From an uncultured Verrucomicrobiota bacterium (lineage in GTDB: Bacteria > Verrucomicrobiota > Verrucomicrobiia > Opitutales > Opitutaceae): a stretch of DNA of 64,000 nucleotides. A program made the translations under genes and the position numbers. The notes below the pieces were generated by a model. It was not told where the DNA came from. It saw nothing but the letters and a program-made list of their open reading frames with translations, and searched no databases. The stretch is from the NCBI GenBank assembly GCA_903898675.1, contig CAIUGM010000022.1:62001-126000 (forward strand). The letters are read 5' to 3'. This document shows, piece after piece, positions 52,996 through 62,201 of the stretch. Positions within the stretch are counted from its first letter, which is position 1. Every line of letters begins with the position of its first letter.

Positions 52996-55900
52996 ATGCC
53001 CGCCCGCACCCAGACCCTGCCGCCCCTGCCCGATCCCGCCGACCCGCAGCTGCTGGCCTACCTGAACCTCAAGCTGCACGAGATCGGCCAGCCGGGCGTC
53101 GACCTCCCGGTCACGGATGAACTGTCCGGCTTCGTCGACCATTTCCTGACCCTGAGCCGCGAGAAGGACCGCGTGCTCGCCAGCCACCTCTGCCCGGTGG
53201 ACCAGCGCATCCAGAACTACCTCTACGACTGCCTCGAGGAGGCGACCGAGGTCCCGCGCCTGCCGGCGACGACCCTCGTGCTCGACCGCCCCGGCCTGGC
53301 CCGCGCCCTCTCGCTGCCGCCCGGCCGTGACGAGCACCACAGCAGCATCCTCGCCTCCCTCCGCCTCCAGCAGGGCGTGCTGCACAATCCGCGCAGCGAC
53401 CGCCGCACCACCAAGGGCATTTTCCATGTCACCGAGGGCGGGCTCCCCATCCCCGACGACAAGAAGGCCGTGCCCGCCGCCGTGTTCGGCCGGCTGCTGG
53501 CCCACGCCCTCCGGCCGCCGGCGGAGCTGCTCCGCCTGCCCTTCACCGCCACCGCCCCCGTGCCGGCCGAGTGCTTTGTGTCGCTCCACCTCCGCCCGGT
53601 CGTTGTGCCGGACGTGCCGGGCTTCAGCCCGGTCCGCGCGATGGAAACGCGCTTCTTCGTGCCCGGCGCCCTTGTGGCCAACCTGGATTTCGTGGAGAGC
53701 ATCTTCGGCAACGCGGGCGACCCGCACCTGCCGGACAACGACGCCGGCCTCGATCCCGAGCACTGGACCGGCCACACCGGCTGCATCATCCTCGCGCCCC
53801 ACCTGAACGGCCTCACGAAGAAGGAGCTCGGCCTGCCCGCGTTCGCCGACGCCACCCCGCGGCAGCGCCGCGACGGCATGTGCTGGCAGCAGGCCGACGA
53901 GGCCTACAACGAGGGCGGCGCCTTCAAGATCACGGCGCGCAGCTCCGCCGGCGTCATCGTCACGCTCATCTCCGACAACTATTTCGGCTACTGCAAGAAA
54001 GAGGTGAAGACCCAGATCAGCTACGCGGCCAACCTGCTCGGCGGCGCCGAGGAGGAGCACGCGGGCGGCGCGATCGTTTTCCCCAGCTACGACCAGGGGG
54101 AGAACTTCCAGCTCAACCCCAACCTGCCCGACGTCGACCACACCTTCACCGGCGCCCTGACCCTGCTCGGCGACCGCGCGGAGCTCCAGCCCGGCGGCTG
54201 GGCGCGCGACCGGGTGTTTCCCACCATCCACTATGTGCCGTCCGACGCGCGCTTCGAGCTGCGCACGCAGCACATCGAGTGGCGCGATGCGGCCGGCGCG
54301 GTGCAGTCGATCAAGCTGCTGCCCGGCTTCACCTACGTGCTGCCCTCGGGCTACAAGGTCGAGATGTTCAAGCCCGAGTCCAGCCACCGCTGGCTGCTGC
54401 GCGGCACCGCCGCCGAGGGCCTGCTCTGCCACAAGCCCTGCACCGTCTCGGGCGGCGGCAAGTCCGAGATCTCCAAGCCGATCTCCGACGCCATGTTCAC
54501 CGGCCCGGTGTTTGTCACCGACCTCGCGCACGACCTCGACGCGGTCGAGGCGATCCTGCACCGCGACCACACCAAGCGCTTCCACCACCCGCTCAACAAC
54601 GTCGTGCGCGCCCGGAAAATCCTGAGCCCCGAGCGCTCGCTCGGCTCCGTCATCAAGCTGCTCAGCCGCAGCCCGGACTACACCGACGAGTACAACAACT
54701 GGCTCGCCTCGATCCCGCGCCCGATCCGCGACCTCGTGCTGCAACTCAAGCGGCTCTACAAGCCCGAGTGGGGCGAGGACTGGCGCAAGCATTTCAGCGT
54801 CGACACCATCAACGCCCGGCCCGGCAACGAACTGAAGCACAACGCCGAGAAGCTCCTCACGCATTACCTGCGCGTGGGCTACACCCGCGAGGGCGGCTGG
54901 CGCACCTTCACCCTGCGCTCGGATTTCTTCCCCGCGGAGAAAATCCAGGTCGAGGATGACATCACCGCGTCGACCGTGGCGCCCCGCAGCCGCGTGCCCG
55001 GCCTGCCGGCGTGGGTGGCGCAGCCGTCGCTCAAGTTCGTCCACAACTGCGAGCTCCGCCTCTTCCAGCGGCCCGACGACGCCGTCGTGCGCGGCTACGA
55101 CAAGCGCACTGAGCGCGACTTCGCCGAGCCCGGTCATTTCTTCTCCAACTACGAGCCGCTGTCGCGCGAGACCGCGCGGGCCATCGTGGAGGATGTGCTG
55201 GGCTTCGAGCAGTACACGGAGCCGATGCAGGCCGCGTTCAAGAAGTTCGTCGCCGCCGGCCGGCCGGCCTACCTCGTCTCGCCGTCCCACCCGCGCATCG
55301 TCGACGGCAAGCCCTCTAAAAATCCCCGCTACCTCCAGAACCGGCCGGACCTCGAGGATCCCCGCGCCACGTACCTCGCGCAGACCGGCGCGCGGCTTTT
55401 CCGCCGGCTCGGGGCCGAGTCGCCCACGCCGTTCCCCGTCGGCTCGGTGCTGATGGGCCGCCGGCTCAACCCGCCGGAGCCGGGCATCCGGCCGCTCTGC
55501 GTCTTCGGGCCGATCCACTTCCAGGAACTCCCCGAGGCTTTCATGGACCTGATCGCCAGCCTCACGGGCAAGTCGCCGTCGACCACCGGCGCCGGCTCGG
55601 AAGGCGCGCTGACGAAGGGCCCGTTCAACGCCCTGCCCCCGATCTACGATCTCAACTCCGCGCTGGCCTCCTTCATCCTCACCGGCCTGCCGGTCTTCTC
55701 GACCGCCGCCGGCTGGGTCGGCCCGCACCACCGTGTCGACCATGACATCAGCCTGCTCGTGCCCGAGCTGTGGTGCCGCATGACACCCGCCGAGCGCGAG
55801 CCCGCCGCCCTCATCGCCGGCGGCCACCTCGAGCGCTGCGTGGATTTCGACCACCAGGGCAAGCGCGTGCTCGCCAGCCGCCTCGGCTGGCGCATCACGG

Positions 55901-56448
55901 CGCGCTTCGTGCAGACCTACTGCGGCCGCGTGCTCGGCAATCCCAGCAGCGTCTTTGACGAGGAGTTCCTCCAGCCGGAGAAACAGGACCTCGCCGTCTT
56001 CGCCGACGGCGTGGACAACATCGTCGCCGCCATGCGCGCGGCCTCGGCGCACTACTTCGCCGACGGCTCCATCGAGAGCGCGTGCCCGCCGCTGCGGGCG
56101 CTGCTGCACATCATGCGCGACGGCACGTGGGAGGGCCGCGGTCCGGAGGACCCGGTGTTCCGCGCGCTCTTCACCCGCGAATCCCTGCTCGCCAGCGACT
56201 GGTACCGCGCCCGCCTCGAGGCGCAGCGCACGATCGACGTGCATACCTGGGACAGCCAGGCGCGTTATCTCGAGAAATTCCTGGCGCGGCCCAACTACGC
56301 CGACGTCGCCAAGCGCCTCGACATCAGCGGGCGGCTCGACCGGGCCATCGCCGCGACGCGGACCGCCCGCGCGCCGGCCTACCTGGAACAGCTCACCGGC
56401 ACCCTTGGGGCCGAGCCCGGCGTCGCGGCGGAGCTGGCGAAGAAGTAA
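52996..56448 (+). CDS. Probable PPi-type phosphoenolpyruvate carboxykinase
   Basis: 1,150 residues, soluble. The size matches the PPi-dependent PEPCK family (about 1,100-1,150) and not ATP- or GTP-type enzymes (520-620). TVSGGGKSEISK (SGGGKSE at 485-491) sits where GTP-PEPCK has its SACGKTN loop, preceded by an HRWLLRGTAAEG strand like the NPEG region. Another block, NYFGYCKKEVKTQISYAANL (329-348), is strikingly conserved-looking. The expected reaction is oxaloacetate + PPi to PEP + CO2 + Pi. The assignment is from memory of the family pattern and needs a search. It is on its own, divergent from the SPFH operon. Confidence 0.62.
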   Translation: MPARTQTLPPLPDPADPQLLAYLNLKLHEIGQPGVDLPVTDELSGFVDHFLTLSREKDRVLASHLCPVDQRIQNYLYDCLEEATEVPRLPATTLVLDRPGLARALSLPPGRDEHHSSILASLRLQQGVLHNPRSDRRTTKGIFHVTEGGLPIPDDKKAVPAAVFGRLLAHALRPPAELLRLPFTATAPVPAECFVSLHLRPVVVPDVPGFSPVRAMETRFFVPGALVANLDFVESIFGNAGDPHLPDNDAGLDPEHWTGHTGCIILAPHLNGLTKKELGLPAFADATPRQRRDGMCWQQADEAYNEGGAFKITARSSAGVIVTLISDNYFGYCKKEVKTQISYAANLLGGAEEEHAGGAIVFPSYDQGENFQLNPNLPDVDHTFTGALTLLGDRAELQPGGWARDRVFPTIHYVPSDARFELRTQHIEWRDAAGAVQSIKLLPGFTYVLPSGYKVEMFKPESSHRWLLRGTAAEGLLCHKPCTVSGGGKSEISKPISDAMFTGPVFVTDLAHDLDAVEAILHRDHTKRFHHPLNNVVRARKILSPERSLGSVIKLLSRSPDYTDEYNNWLASIPRPIRDLVLQLKRLYKPEWGEDWRKHFSVDTINARPGNELKHNAEKLLTHYLRVGYTREGGWRTFTLRSDFFPAEKIQVEDDITASTVAPRSRVPGLPAWVAQPSLKFVHNCELRLFQRPDDAVVRGYDKRTERDFAEPGHFFSNYEPLSRETARAIVEDVLGFEQYTEPMQAAFKKFVAAGRPAYLVSPSHPRIVDGKPSKNPRYLQNRPDLEDPRATYLAQTGARLFRRLGAESPTPFPVGSVLMGRRLNPPEPGIRPLCVFGPIHFQELPEAFMDLIASLTGKSPSTTGAGSEGALTKGPFNALPPIYDLNSALASFILTGLPVFSTAAGWVGPHHRVDHDISLLVPELWCRMTPAEREPAALIAGGHLERCVDFDHQGKRVLASRLGWRITARFVQTYCGRVLGNPSSVFDEEFLQPEKQDLAVFADGVDNIVAAMRAASAHYFADGSIESACPPLRALLHIMRDGTWEGRGPEDPVFRALFTRESLLASDWYRARLEAQRTIDVHTWDSQARYLEKFLARPNYADVAKRLDISGRLDRAIAATRTARAPAYLEQLTGTLGAEPGVAAELAKK

Positions 56449-56454
56449 GGGAAA

Positions 56455-56524
56455 GTTTTAAGGTCTAAGCTGAGGCCGGACTGCCCAACACCGCATTCCA
56501 GGCCTGCAGCTTAAACCTTAAAAC
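56455..56524. repeat. GTTTTAAGGTTTAAGC-family palindrome, copy 1
   Basis: Left arm 56455-56471 (GTTTTAAGGTCTAAGCT) pairs with right arm 56508-56524 at 16 of 17 positions. It fills the gap between two convergent gene ends (PEPCK-like and TonB-like). Copy 2 is at 63246-63333. Confidence 0.85.
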
Positions 56525-56529
56525 TGACT

Positions 56530-57246
56530 TCACTTGCCGCCCGCAGCACTGAAATCGAATTCCTGGCTGGCGGCGACGAGCACCGGTTCGCCGAGGCTGG
56601 TCGGCGGGGCGAAGCGCCATTCCCGCACCGCGGCCACGGCCTTCTCCGCGAGATAGGGCTGGGGGGCGGAGTCGACGGACGGCAGCCGCACGCGCCCCTC
56701 CTCGTCGATGTAGAAATTCACCCGGACCTTGCCGCGCACGCCCTGCTGCTCGGCCTCGCGGGCATACTTCGGCGTCACGGTGCTGACCCGCGCGGGCACG
56801 CGGTCGATTTCACCGGCGTGGTGCAGCCGGTAGCTCAGGCGGCCGTCGCCCCAGCTGTCCAGGTGGTCGAAAAAGAAATGGTTGAGCCCGTTGCCGCTGA
56901 CCACCGCGCCCTCGAGCGTGAAGCTCACCTGCAGCGTCAGCTGCGTGGGCACCGGCACGCCATCGAGCCGCGCGGGCGTGAAGCGCCACTCCGGCAGCGC
57001 CTCGCGGCAGCGCCGGGCCAGGGATTCCTGGGTGTAGCCCAGCACGAGGAAATCCGCCACGCGGCCTTCCGTGTTCACGCTCACGGCGACCACCACCTCG
57101 CCGCGGGTGATGCCCTGGAGTTGCAGCCCGCCCGGGAAGGTGGGGAGGACATTATCGGGATTGAGCTGGGCGGATTCGAGGGCGGCGCCCGCGCGGGGGG
57201 CGGCGGCGAGCGCGAGTAACAGGAGGAGCCGGAGGGTTGGATTCAT
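56530..57246 (-). CDS. Exported protein with two TonB C-terminal domains
   Basis: 238 residues with a signal peptide (LRLLLLLALAAAPRAGA). Two TonB_C-like units: about 45-110 (GEVVVAVSVNTEGRVADFLV, EWRFTPARLDGVP) and about 160-225 (VRGKVRVNFYIDEEGRVRLP, VREWRFAPP). Unlike true TonB there is no Pro-rich spacer or ExbB/D-contacting N-terminal helix. It may act as a periplasmic accessory. Convergent with the PEPCK-like gene. Confidence 0.78.
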   Translation of the reverse strand: MNPTLRLLLLLALAAAPRAGAALESAQLNPDNVLPTFPGGLQLQGITRGEVVVAVSVNTEGRVADFLVLGYTQESLARRCREALPEWRFTPARLDGVPVPTQLTLQVSFTLEGAVVSGNGLNHFFFDHLDSWGDGRLSYRLHHAGEIDRVPARVSTVTPKYAREAEQQGVRGKVRVNFYIDEEGRVRLPSVDSAPQPYLAEKAVAAVREWRFAPPTSLGEPVLVAASQEFDFSAAGGK

Positions 57247-57374
57247 GGGATGATGGGGTTGCCCGGCATAACACCACAGCCTTGGCCGCCCCTTCAGAAT
57301 AATCGGCGCCCGGTCAAACGGCCTTAACCCGCGGCCGGTTTGCGCCGATAGAAGGACAACCCCCGCCGTACCCC

Positions 57375-57629
57375 ATGGCCCAGCTCGACCCTGTCATTTT
57401 CCGCGAACTCGTCGCGATCCAGAAGATCATCGACGATGAAATCTGGTTTGAAGGCGAACGGCGCGGGTGTTGGGTCTCGCCGGACGATCCCGTTGTCCTG
57501 GAGAAAGTGTACGAGGTAATTCTGCGTCTCGGTTTGGAATTGCGGGCAAATCTTCTGGCCGAGATGGCGATGGAAACCAACGTGCACCTGCTGCCGGCGG
57601 CGCACGCCCAGTCAGGCGAGGCGGCCTGA
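57375..57629 (+). CDS. Small conserved-looking hypothetical protein
   Basis: 84 residues (MAQLDPVIFRELVAIQKIID), acidic, helical, no motif recognised. The WFEGERRGCWVSPDDPVVLE stretch looks folded. Divergent from the TonB-like gene, convergent with the lipocalin gene. Function unknown. Confidence 0.6.
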   Translation: MAQLDPVIFRELVAIQKIIDDEIWFEGERRGCWVSPDDPVVLEKVYEVILRLGLELRANLLAEMAMETNVHLLPAAHAQSGEAA

Positions 57630-57648
57630 GGTTTTCCTGCCGCGCCCT

Positions 57649-58182
57649 TCAATCCGCCGGTTGCGGCACCTTGGCAATCCTGGCCGGATTGTAGCCCTGT
57701 TGCGCCGCCCGCTGCAGGATACCCTGGTAAACCGCGTCGGGTAACGCGTGATCGCGGGCGAGGATCCAGATATAATTGCGTGACGGATGGCCGACCACGG
57801 CCCAGCGGTAGCCGGGATCGAGGTCGATGATGAGGTAGGTCAGGCGAACCGGCCAGACGAACTGCACGCGCCACTCGGCGTTGGTCGCGGGGTTATGAAT
57901 CCAGGCGACGCCTTGCCAGCTCTCCTCGGGGGCGGTGAAGGAGCCGCGTCGGAAAAGAAAGGTGTTGTCCAACCGCCCGTCGGCACGGCGGGCATAGCGA
58001 TCGAGCGTGGCGACCTTGCCGTTCTCCAGGTAATAAGGAATGTTCGCGATCACCCACCAGTCGCCGAGGTAACGGTCGAGATCAACGTGGGCGACGGTGC
58101 GAAGCGGAGGCTGATTCATCGTGGTGCAGCCCGAGAGCAGTCCGGCAAGGAGCAAACAGGAAAGCAGGCGGGACATCATCAT
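57649..58182 (-). CDS. blc: Bacterial lipocalin (Blc-type lipoprotein)
   Basis: 177 residues. Lipobox LLSGC in the signal sequence. Lipocalin motifs are present: DLDRYLGDWWVIANIPYYLE (GxW), LIIDLDPGYRWAVVGHPSRN (TDY-like) and YIWILARD. Blc binds lysophospholipids at the outer membrane. Length matches the family. Confidence 0.92.
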   Translation of the reverse strand: MMMSRLLSCLLLAGLLSGCTTMNQPPLRTVAHVDLDRYLGDWWVIANIPYYLENGKVATLDRYARRADGRLDNTFLFRRGSFTAPEESWQGVAWIHNPATNAEWRVQFVWPVRLTYLIIDLDPGYRWAVVGHPSRNYIWILARDHALPDAVYQGILQRAAQQGYNPARIAKVPQPAD

Positions 58183-58265
58183 CAGGCAGTCCTACGACCA
58201 GCCGGTTGCGCGGGATGCACAAATCAGTCCACTGCGCCCCGCGCCATTCTGCCTGCTCCCCGCTC

Positions 58266-58526
58266 TTAAGTCTTCGCGCTGTTGTCGCTGCGGACGTGCG
58301 CGCGGCGGCGCTGGGCGGTGTAATTCCGGATCTGGGCGTTATAGTTCTGGTTGAACGGAATCTTGGCGTTGGCCGGATTCTTCACCTCCAGTTCCTCGTC
58401 GGCCGCGGCCGTGGCGATGAGCAACAGCAGCTCCGCCTTGTCCGGCAGGCGGCGCGCCGGGAAACCGGTATGCGTCGTCAGCCAGCGGAGGGTTTGCTGC
58501 AAGGGAGTCTGGGCGGGTGTGCTCAC
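58266..58526 (-). CDS. Small hypothetical protein, GTG start
   Basis: 86 residues from the GTG at 58526 (VSTPAQTPLQQTLRWLTT). N-terminal helix then an Asn/Gln/Arg-rich tail (NPANAKIPFNQNYNAQ). The open frame extends further upstream through a palindromic repeat, so this start is the most sensible. No function recognised. It lies 83 bp upstream of the lipocalin gene on the same strand. Confidence 0.5.
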   Translation of the reverse strand: MSTPAQTPLQQTLRWLTTHTGFPARRLPDKAELLLLIATAAADEELEVKNPANAKIPFNQNYNAQIRNYTAQRRRAHVRSDNSAKT

Positions 58527-58587
58527 GGCCGCAGGATGGAAGGACTCGGGCCGCCAAGTCAACCCGCGCCACCGGCAACCGGGGATT

Positions 58588-58726
58588 GCCCGCGAATCAC
58601 CCGAATGGACGCAAATGGAAAGACCCTTAACCCAATCTGCTTCAAACAGTGCCGGGGTTTGAATCAGTCGGTTCATAGATTTGTTTTCCACCTGGAATTA
58701 GCGGGTATTCGCGAAATTCGCGGGCC
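58588..58726. repeat. CCCGCGAAT-family palindrome
   Basis: Left arm from 58588 (TGCCCGCGAATCACCCGAAT, then GGACGCAAAT) and right arm 58696-58726 (AATTAGCGGGTATTCGCGAA, then ATTCGCGGGC) form a long imperfect inverted repeat with a 75-base spacer, upstream of the ABC-F gene. Confidence 0.75.
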
Positions 58727-58819
58727 AAATCATGGGGTTCCCCCGCACTTCGCCGGACAAAAAACTTCCTGAGCTTTGGGTTGCACCGGCTCGGCCGGTT
58801 CCTACGTTCTTCCGTTCCC

Positions 58820-60634
58820 ATGGCGCTTCTCAGCCTTCTCGATGTCTCCCATGCCTTCGGCGGCCCGCCGGTGCTCGACCACGTTAACTTCCAGGTCAAC
58901 GCCGGCGAACGCCTCTGCCTGCTTGGACGCAACGGCGCGGGCAAGTCCACGCTGATGAAGCTCATCGTGGGCGAAATCCTGCCCGACACCGGCCAGGTCT
59001 TCCGCCAGCCGGGCGCGCATTTCGCCCGGCTCGTGCAGGAGGTGCCCACCGATCTCACCGGCAGCGTCCACGACATCGTCTCCTCCGGCCTGCGCTCGGC
59101 CAGCGCCCACGAGGAGGACTGGGAGCGCGAGGTCCGCCTCGAGGATCTCCTGATCCACGTCGGGCTCGACTCGCACGCCGAGTTTTCCTCCCTATCGGGC
59201 GGACTGAAGCGCCGCGTGCTGCTGGCCCGGGCCCTCGCCAGCCAGCCCGACCTGCTGCTGCTGGACGAACCGACCAACCACCTCGACCTCGCCTCCATCC
59301 TCTGGCTCGAGGAATTCCTGCTGCAGGAAAAAATCGGCCTGTTCTTCGTCACCCACGACCGCGCCTTTCTCAAGAAACTCGCCACGCGCATCGTCGAGCT
59401 CGACCGCGGCATCATCACGAACTGGGACTGCGACTACGACACGTTCCTCGTGCGCCGGCAGGACCGGCTCGAGGCCGAGGAGCGCATGCAGGCCCTCGCC
59501 GACAAGAAGCTGGCGCAGGAGGAGGAGTGGATCCGCCGCGGCGTCCGCGCCCAGCGCTCCCGCGCCACCGCCCGCATCAACCAGCTGCATGTCCTCCGCG
59601 CCGAGCGCCGCGCCCGCCGTGCCACCGTCGGCAACGTCAACATGCGCGTCAACGAGGCGATCCCGAGCGGCATGAAGGTCGTCGACGTGGAAAACATGTC
59701 CTTCGCCTACCCGGACGGGAAGGTGCTCGTGAAGGATTTCTCCACGACGATCATCCGCGGCGACAAGATCGGGCTCATCGGCCCCAACGGCGCGGGCAAG
59801 ACAACCCTGATCAAGCTGCTGCTGGGCCAGCTGGCGCCCACCAGCGGCATCATCAAGCACGGCACCAACCTCGAGGTCGTCTATTACGACCAGCTGCGCG
59901 CGCAGATCGAGGATGACAAGACCGTCGCCGACAACATCGCGAACGGCAACACGCACATCACGATCGAGGGCCGCACGCGGCACGTCATCAGCTATCTCCA
60001 GGATTTCCTCTTCACCGCCGACCGGGCCCGCACGCCGGCGCGCGTGCTCTCCGGCGGCGAGCGCAACCGCCTGCTGCTCGCGCGGCTCTTCACCAAGCCG
60101 GCCAACGTGCTCGTGCTCGACGAGCCGACCAACGACCTCGACGTCGAGACGCTCGACCTGCTCGAGGATTTGCTCGTGGAGTTCCCCGGCACGGTGCTGA
60201 TCGTCAGCCACGACCGGGAATTCCTCGACGAGGTCGTCACCAGCTCGTTCGTCTTCGAGGGCGACGGCGTGATCAACGAGTACGTCGGCGGCTACTCGGA
60301 CTGGCAGAACGACAAGGCCAAGCAGGCGGCCGCCGCGGCCGCGAAGACCGTCGCCCCGGTGGCCGCGACCAAGTCGGCCGCGAAGGGCGGGGTCGTAAAG
60401 GGCCGCAAACTTTCCGGCAAGGAACAGAAGGAACTCGAGACCTTGCCCGCGAAGATCGAGGCGATGGAACAGGAGCAGGCGCAGCTCACCGCGAAGCTGG
60501 CGGATCCGGCCTTCTACAAGAAGGAGCCGCAGAAATTTGCCGAGGCGACCAGCCGGCTCACCGCCATTGAAAAGGAACACGCCACAAGTTTCGCCCGCTG
60601 GGAGGAACTTGAGGCGGTGAAGAACGCCAGTTGA
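58820..60634 (+). CDS. uup: ABC-F family ATPase (Uup-like)
   Basis: 604 residues from the ATG at 58820; upstream in-frame sequence is repeat-derived. Two ABC domains: Walker A GRNGAGKST and GPNGAGKTT, signatures LSGGLKRRV and LSGGERNRL, Walker B LLLLDEPTNHLD and VLVLDEPTNDLD, separated by the helical linker. The C-terminal coiled coil (about 530-604, GKEQKELETLPAKIEAMEQE) is typical of Uup. No membrane segments. ABC-F proteins act on the ribosome; Uup is linked to stalled ribosomes and suppression of transposon excision. Confidence 0.93.
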   Translation: MALLSLLDVSHAFGGPPVLDHVNFQVNAGERLCLLGRNGAGKSTLMKLIVGEILPDTGQVFRQPGAHFARLVQEVPTDLTGSVHDIVSSGLRSASAHEEDWEREVRLEDLLIHVGLDSHAEFSSLSGGLKRRVLLARALASQPDLLLLDEPTNHLDLASILWLEEFLLQEKIGLFFVTHDRAFLKKLATRIVELDRGIITNWDCDYDTFLVRRQDRLEAEERMQALADKKLAQEEEWIRRGVRAQRSRATARINQLHVLRAERRARRATVGNVNMRVNEAIPSGMKVVDVENMSFAYPDGKVLVKDFSTTIIRGDKIGLIGPNGAGKTTLIKLLLGQLAPTSGIIKHGTNLEVVYYDQLRAQIEDDKTVADNIANGNTHITIEGRTRHVISYLQDFLFTADRARTPARVLSGGERNRLLLARLFTKPANVLVLDEPTNDLDVETLDLLEDLLVEFPGTVLIVSHDREFLDEVVTSSFVFEGDGVINEYVGGYSDWQNDKAKQAAAAAAKTVAPVAATKSAAKGGVVKGRKLSGKEQKELETLPAKIEAMEQEQAQLTAKLADPAFYKKEPQKFAEATSRLTAIEKEHATSFARWEELEAVKNAS

Positions 60635-60660
60635 GCAGCTGCGTAAAATTCCCTGAAGGA

Positions 60661-60814
60661 TTAACCACCGAGGCACAGAGACACAGGGATCAGAGAGACG
60701 CCCCCAAAATTATTCCATGTGCATGGTTCATTGTTCATTTTTGAAACACTGAACATTGAACTGTGACAAATGAACGATATCCCGGGCGGCTTTCCCTCCG
60801 TGTCTCTGTGGTGA
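60661..60814. repeat. AACCACCGAG-family palindrome with a nested second palindrome
   Basis: Outer arms 60661-60689 (TTAACCACCGAGGCACAGAG, then ACACAGGGA) and 60793-60814 (TCCCTCCGTGTCTCTGTGGT). Inside the loop sits a copy of the TTCATTGTTCA family (60723-60776). The structure fills most of the uup-MFS gap. Confidence 0.8.
60723..60776. repeat. TTCATTGTTCA-family palindrome, nested copy
   Basis: GTTCATTGTTCA near 60726-60737 pairs with TGAACATTGAAC near 60750-60761 at 11 of 12 positions, with a further GACAAATGAAC word after it. It lies inside the loop of the outer palindrome at 60661-60814. Confidence 0.75.
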
Positions 60815-60890
60815 AAAATCAATCCTGCGTTCGGGCGAGGCCGGTTCCATTTGCGAATTGGCCGGAGACTTGCTCAGTGAGCCGTTCCGC

Positions 60891-62141
60891 ATGAACGAAC
60901 CTGCCGTCGCCACCCTGCCTGCCGCCCTTCCCCCGCCCGCCCTGAAACCGGGCCGCGGGCTGGTTTTCATTCTGGGGGCGCTCACCGTCATCGGGCCATT
61001 CGCCATCGACATGTATCTCCCGGCCCTCCCGCAGATCGCGCGCGACATGGCGGTGGATGTGGGGACGGTGCAGCTGACGCTTTCCGTGTTCCTGCTCGGC
61101 ATCGCGGTCGGGCAGGCCTTCTACGGGCCCATCGTGGACCGGTGGGGCCGGCGCCTCCCGCTGCTGGTCGGGCTGGTTGTTTTCGTCGTGGCGTGCGTCG
61201 GCTGCGGTCTGGCCCGCTCGATGACGGCACTGCTGGGCTGGCGGCTGGTCATGGCGCTCGGCGGCGCGGCGAGCATGGTCGTGCCGCGGGCGGTGGTCCG
61301 GGATTATTTCAATGAGCGCGACTCGGCCCGGATGTATTCCCTGCTGATGGTGATCCTGAGCGTGTCGCCCATCTTCGCCCCCTCGGTCGGCGGACAGCTC
61401 ATCGGGTTCACGGGCTGGCGCGGGATTTTCTGGGTGCTGGCCGGACTTGGCGTGGCCTGCCTGGCGGCCGTGGGCTGGGGCCTGCCGGAATCCGAGCCGG
61501 TGGCGGGGCGGCCCACGGGCGGACTGGGCCTCGCGTTGCGGACTTATTGGCGGCTGCTGCGGGACCGGCGCTTTCTCGGCGCCTCCCTGGTCCTGGGCCT
61601 GACGGTGGGCGCGATCTTTTCCTACCTGACGGGCTCTTCGTTTGTGCTCATCGAGCTCTACGGCCTGACGCCGCAGCAGTACGCGCTGGCCTTTGGGTTC
61701 AACGGTGCCGGCTTGATCGTGGCCTCCCAGCTCAACCGGTGGCTGGTGGGACGCTACTCCGTCGAGCGCGTGCTGGCGGGGGCGTTGCTCGGCGACGTGC
61801 TGGTCGGGCTCGCCCTGGCGCTGGTGGGCGCCACCGGCTGGGGCGGCCTCACCGCCTTGATGGCCTGCCTGTTTCTCAACCTGTCCGTCGCGGCGGTCAT
61901 CACCCCCAACGTCGCGGCCATCGCCATGGCTCCATTCGGGCCGGTGGCGGGCAGTGCCTCGGCGTTGCTCGGCACCATCCAGTTTGGCGTCGCGGCGACG
62001 GCCGGCGCCCTGGTGGGCATCGGCCACAACGGCACCGCCGTCCCCATGACTGCCGGCGTGGCACTCTGCGCGCTGGGGAGCTGGACCGTCTGGCACACGC
62101 TCGGCCGGGCGGCCCGCCGACCGGGTCCGCAACATGCGTAA
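60891..62141 (+). CDS. MFS drug-resistance transporter, Bcr/CflA type
   Basis: 416 residues from the ATG at 60891; a TTG 33 bases earlier is less likely. Twelve membrane helices. The Bcr/CflA signature is clear: IGPFAIDMYLPALPQIARDM in TM1, GPIVDRWGRRLPLL (MFS motif A) and SVSPIFAPSVGGQL. The likely role is proton-driven efflux of small molecules. It follows uup in the same direction after the nested repeat. Confidence 0.92.
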   Translation: MNEPAVATLPAALPPPALKPGRGLVFILGALTVIGPFAIDMYLPALPQIARDMAVDVGTVQLTLSVFLLGIAVGQAFYGPIVDRWGRRLPLLVGLVVFVVACVGCGLARSMTALLGWRLVMALGGAASMVVPRAVVRDYFNERDSARMYSLLMVILSVSPIFAPSVGGQLIGFTGWRGIFWVLAGLGVACLAAVGWGLPESEPVAGRPTGGLGLALRTYWRLLRDRRFLGASLVLGLTVGAIFSYLTGSSFVLIELYGLTPQQYALAFGFNGAGLIVASQLNRWLVGRYSVERVLAGALLGDVLVGLALALVGATGWGGLTALMACLFLNLSVAAVITPNVAAIAMAPFGPVAGSASALLGTIQFGVAATAGALVGIGHNGTAVPMTAGVALCALGSWTVWHTLGRAARRPGPQHA

Positions 62142-62201
62142 GCCGGGCCCGGTCGCGTAGCACCGGATTGCACTTTTGCACCGGCGGGCTAGGGTTTGGT
62201 C

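Noticed and set aside
52915-56244. 1,109-codon open frame antisense to the PEPCK-like gene
   Set aside because: Same reasoning: long antisense frames are expected at this GC content, and the sequence is Val/Gly/Arg/Glu-rich with no domain.
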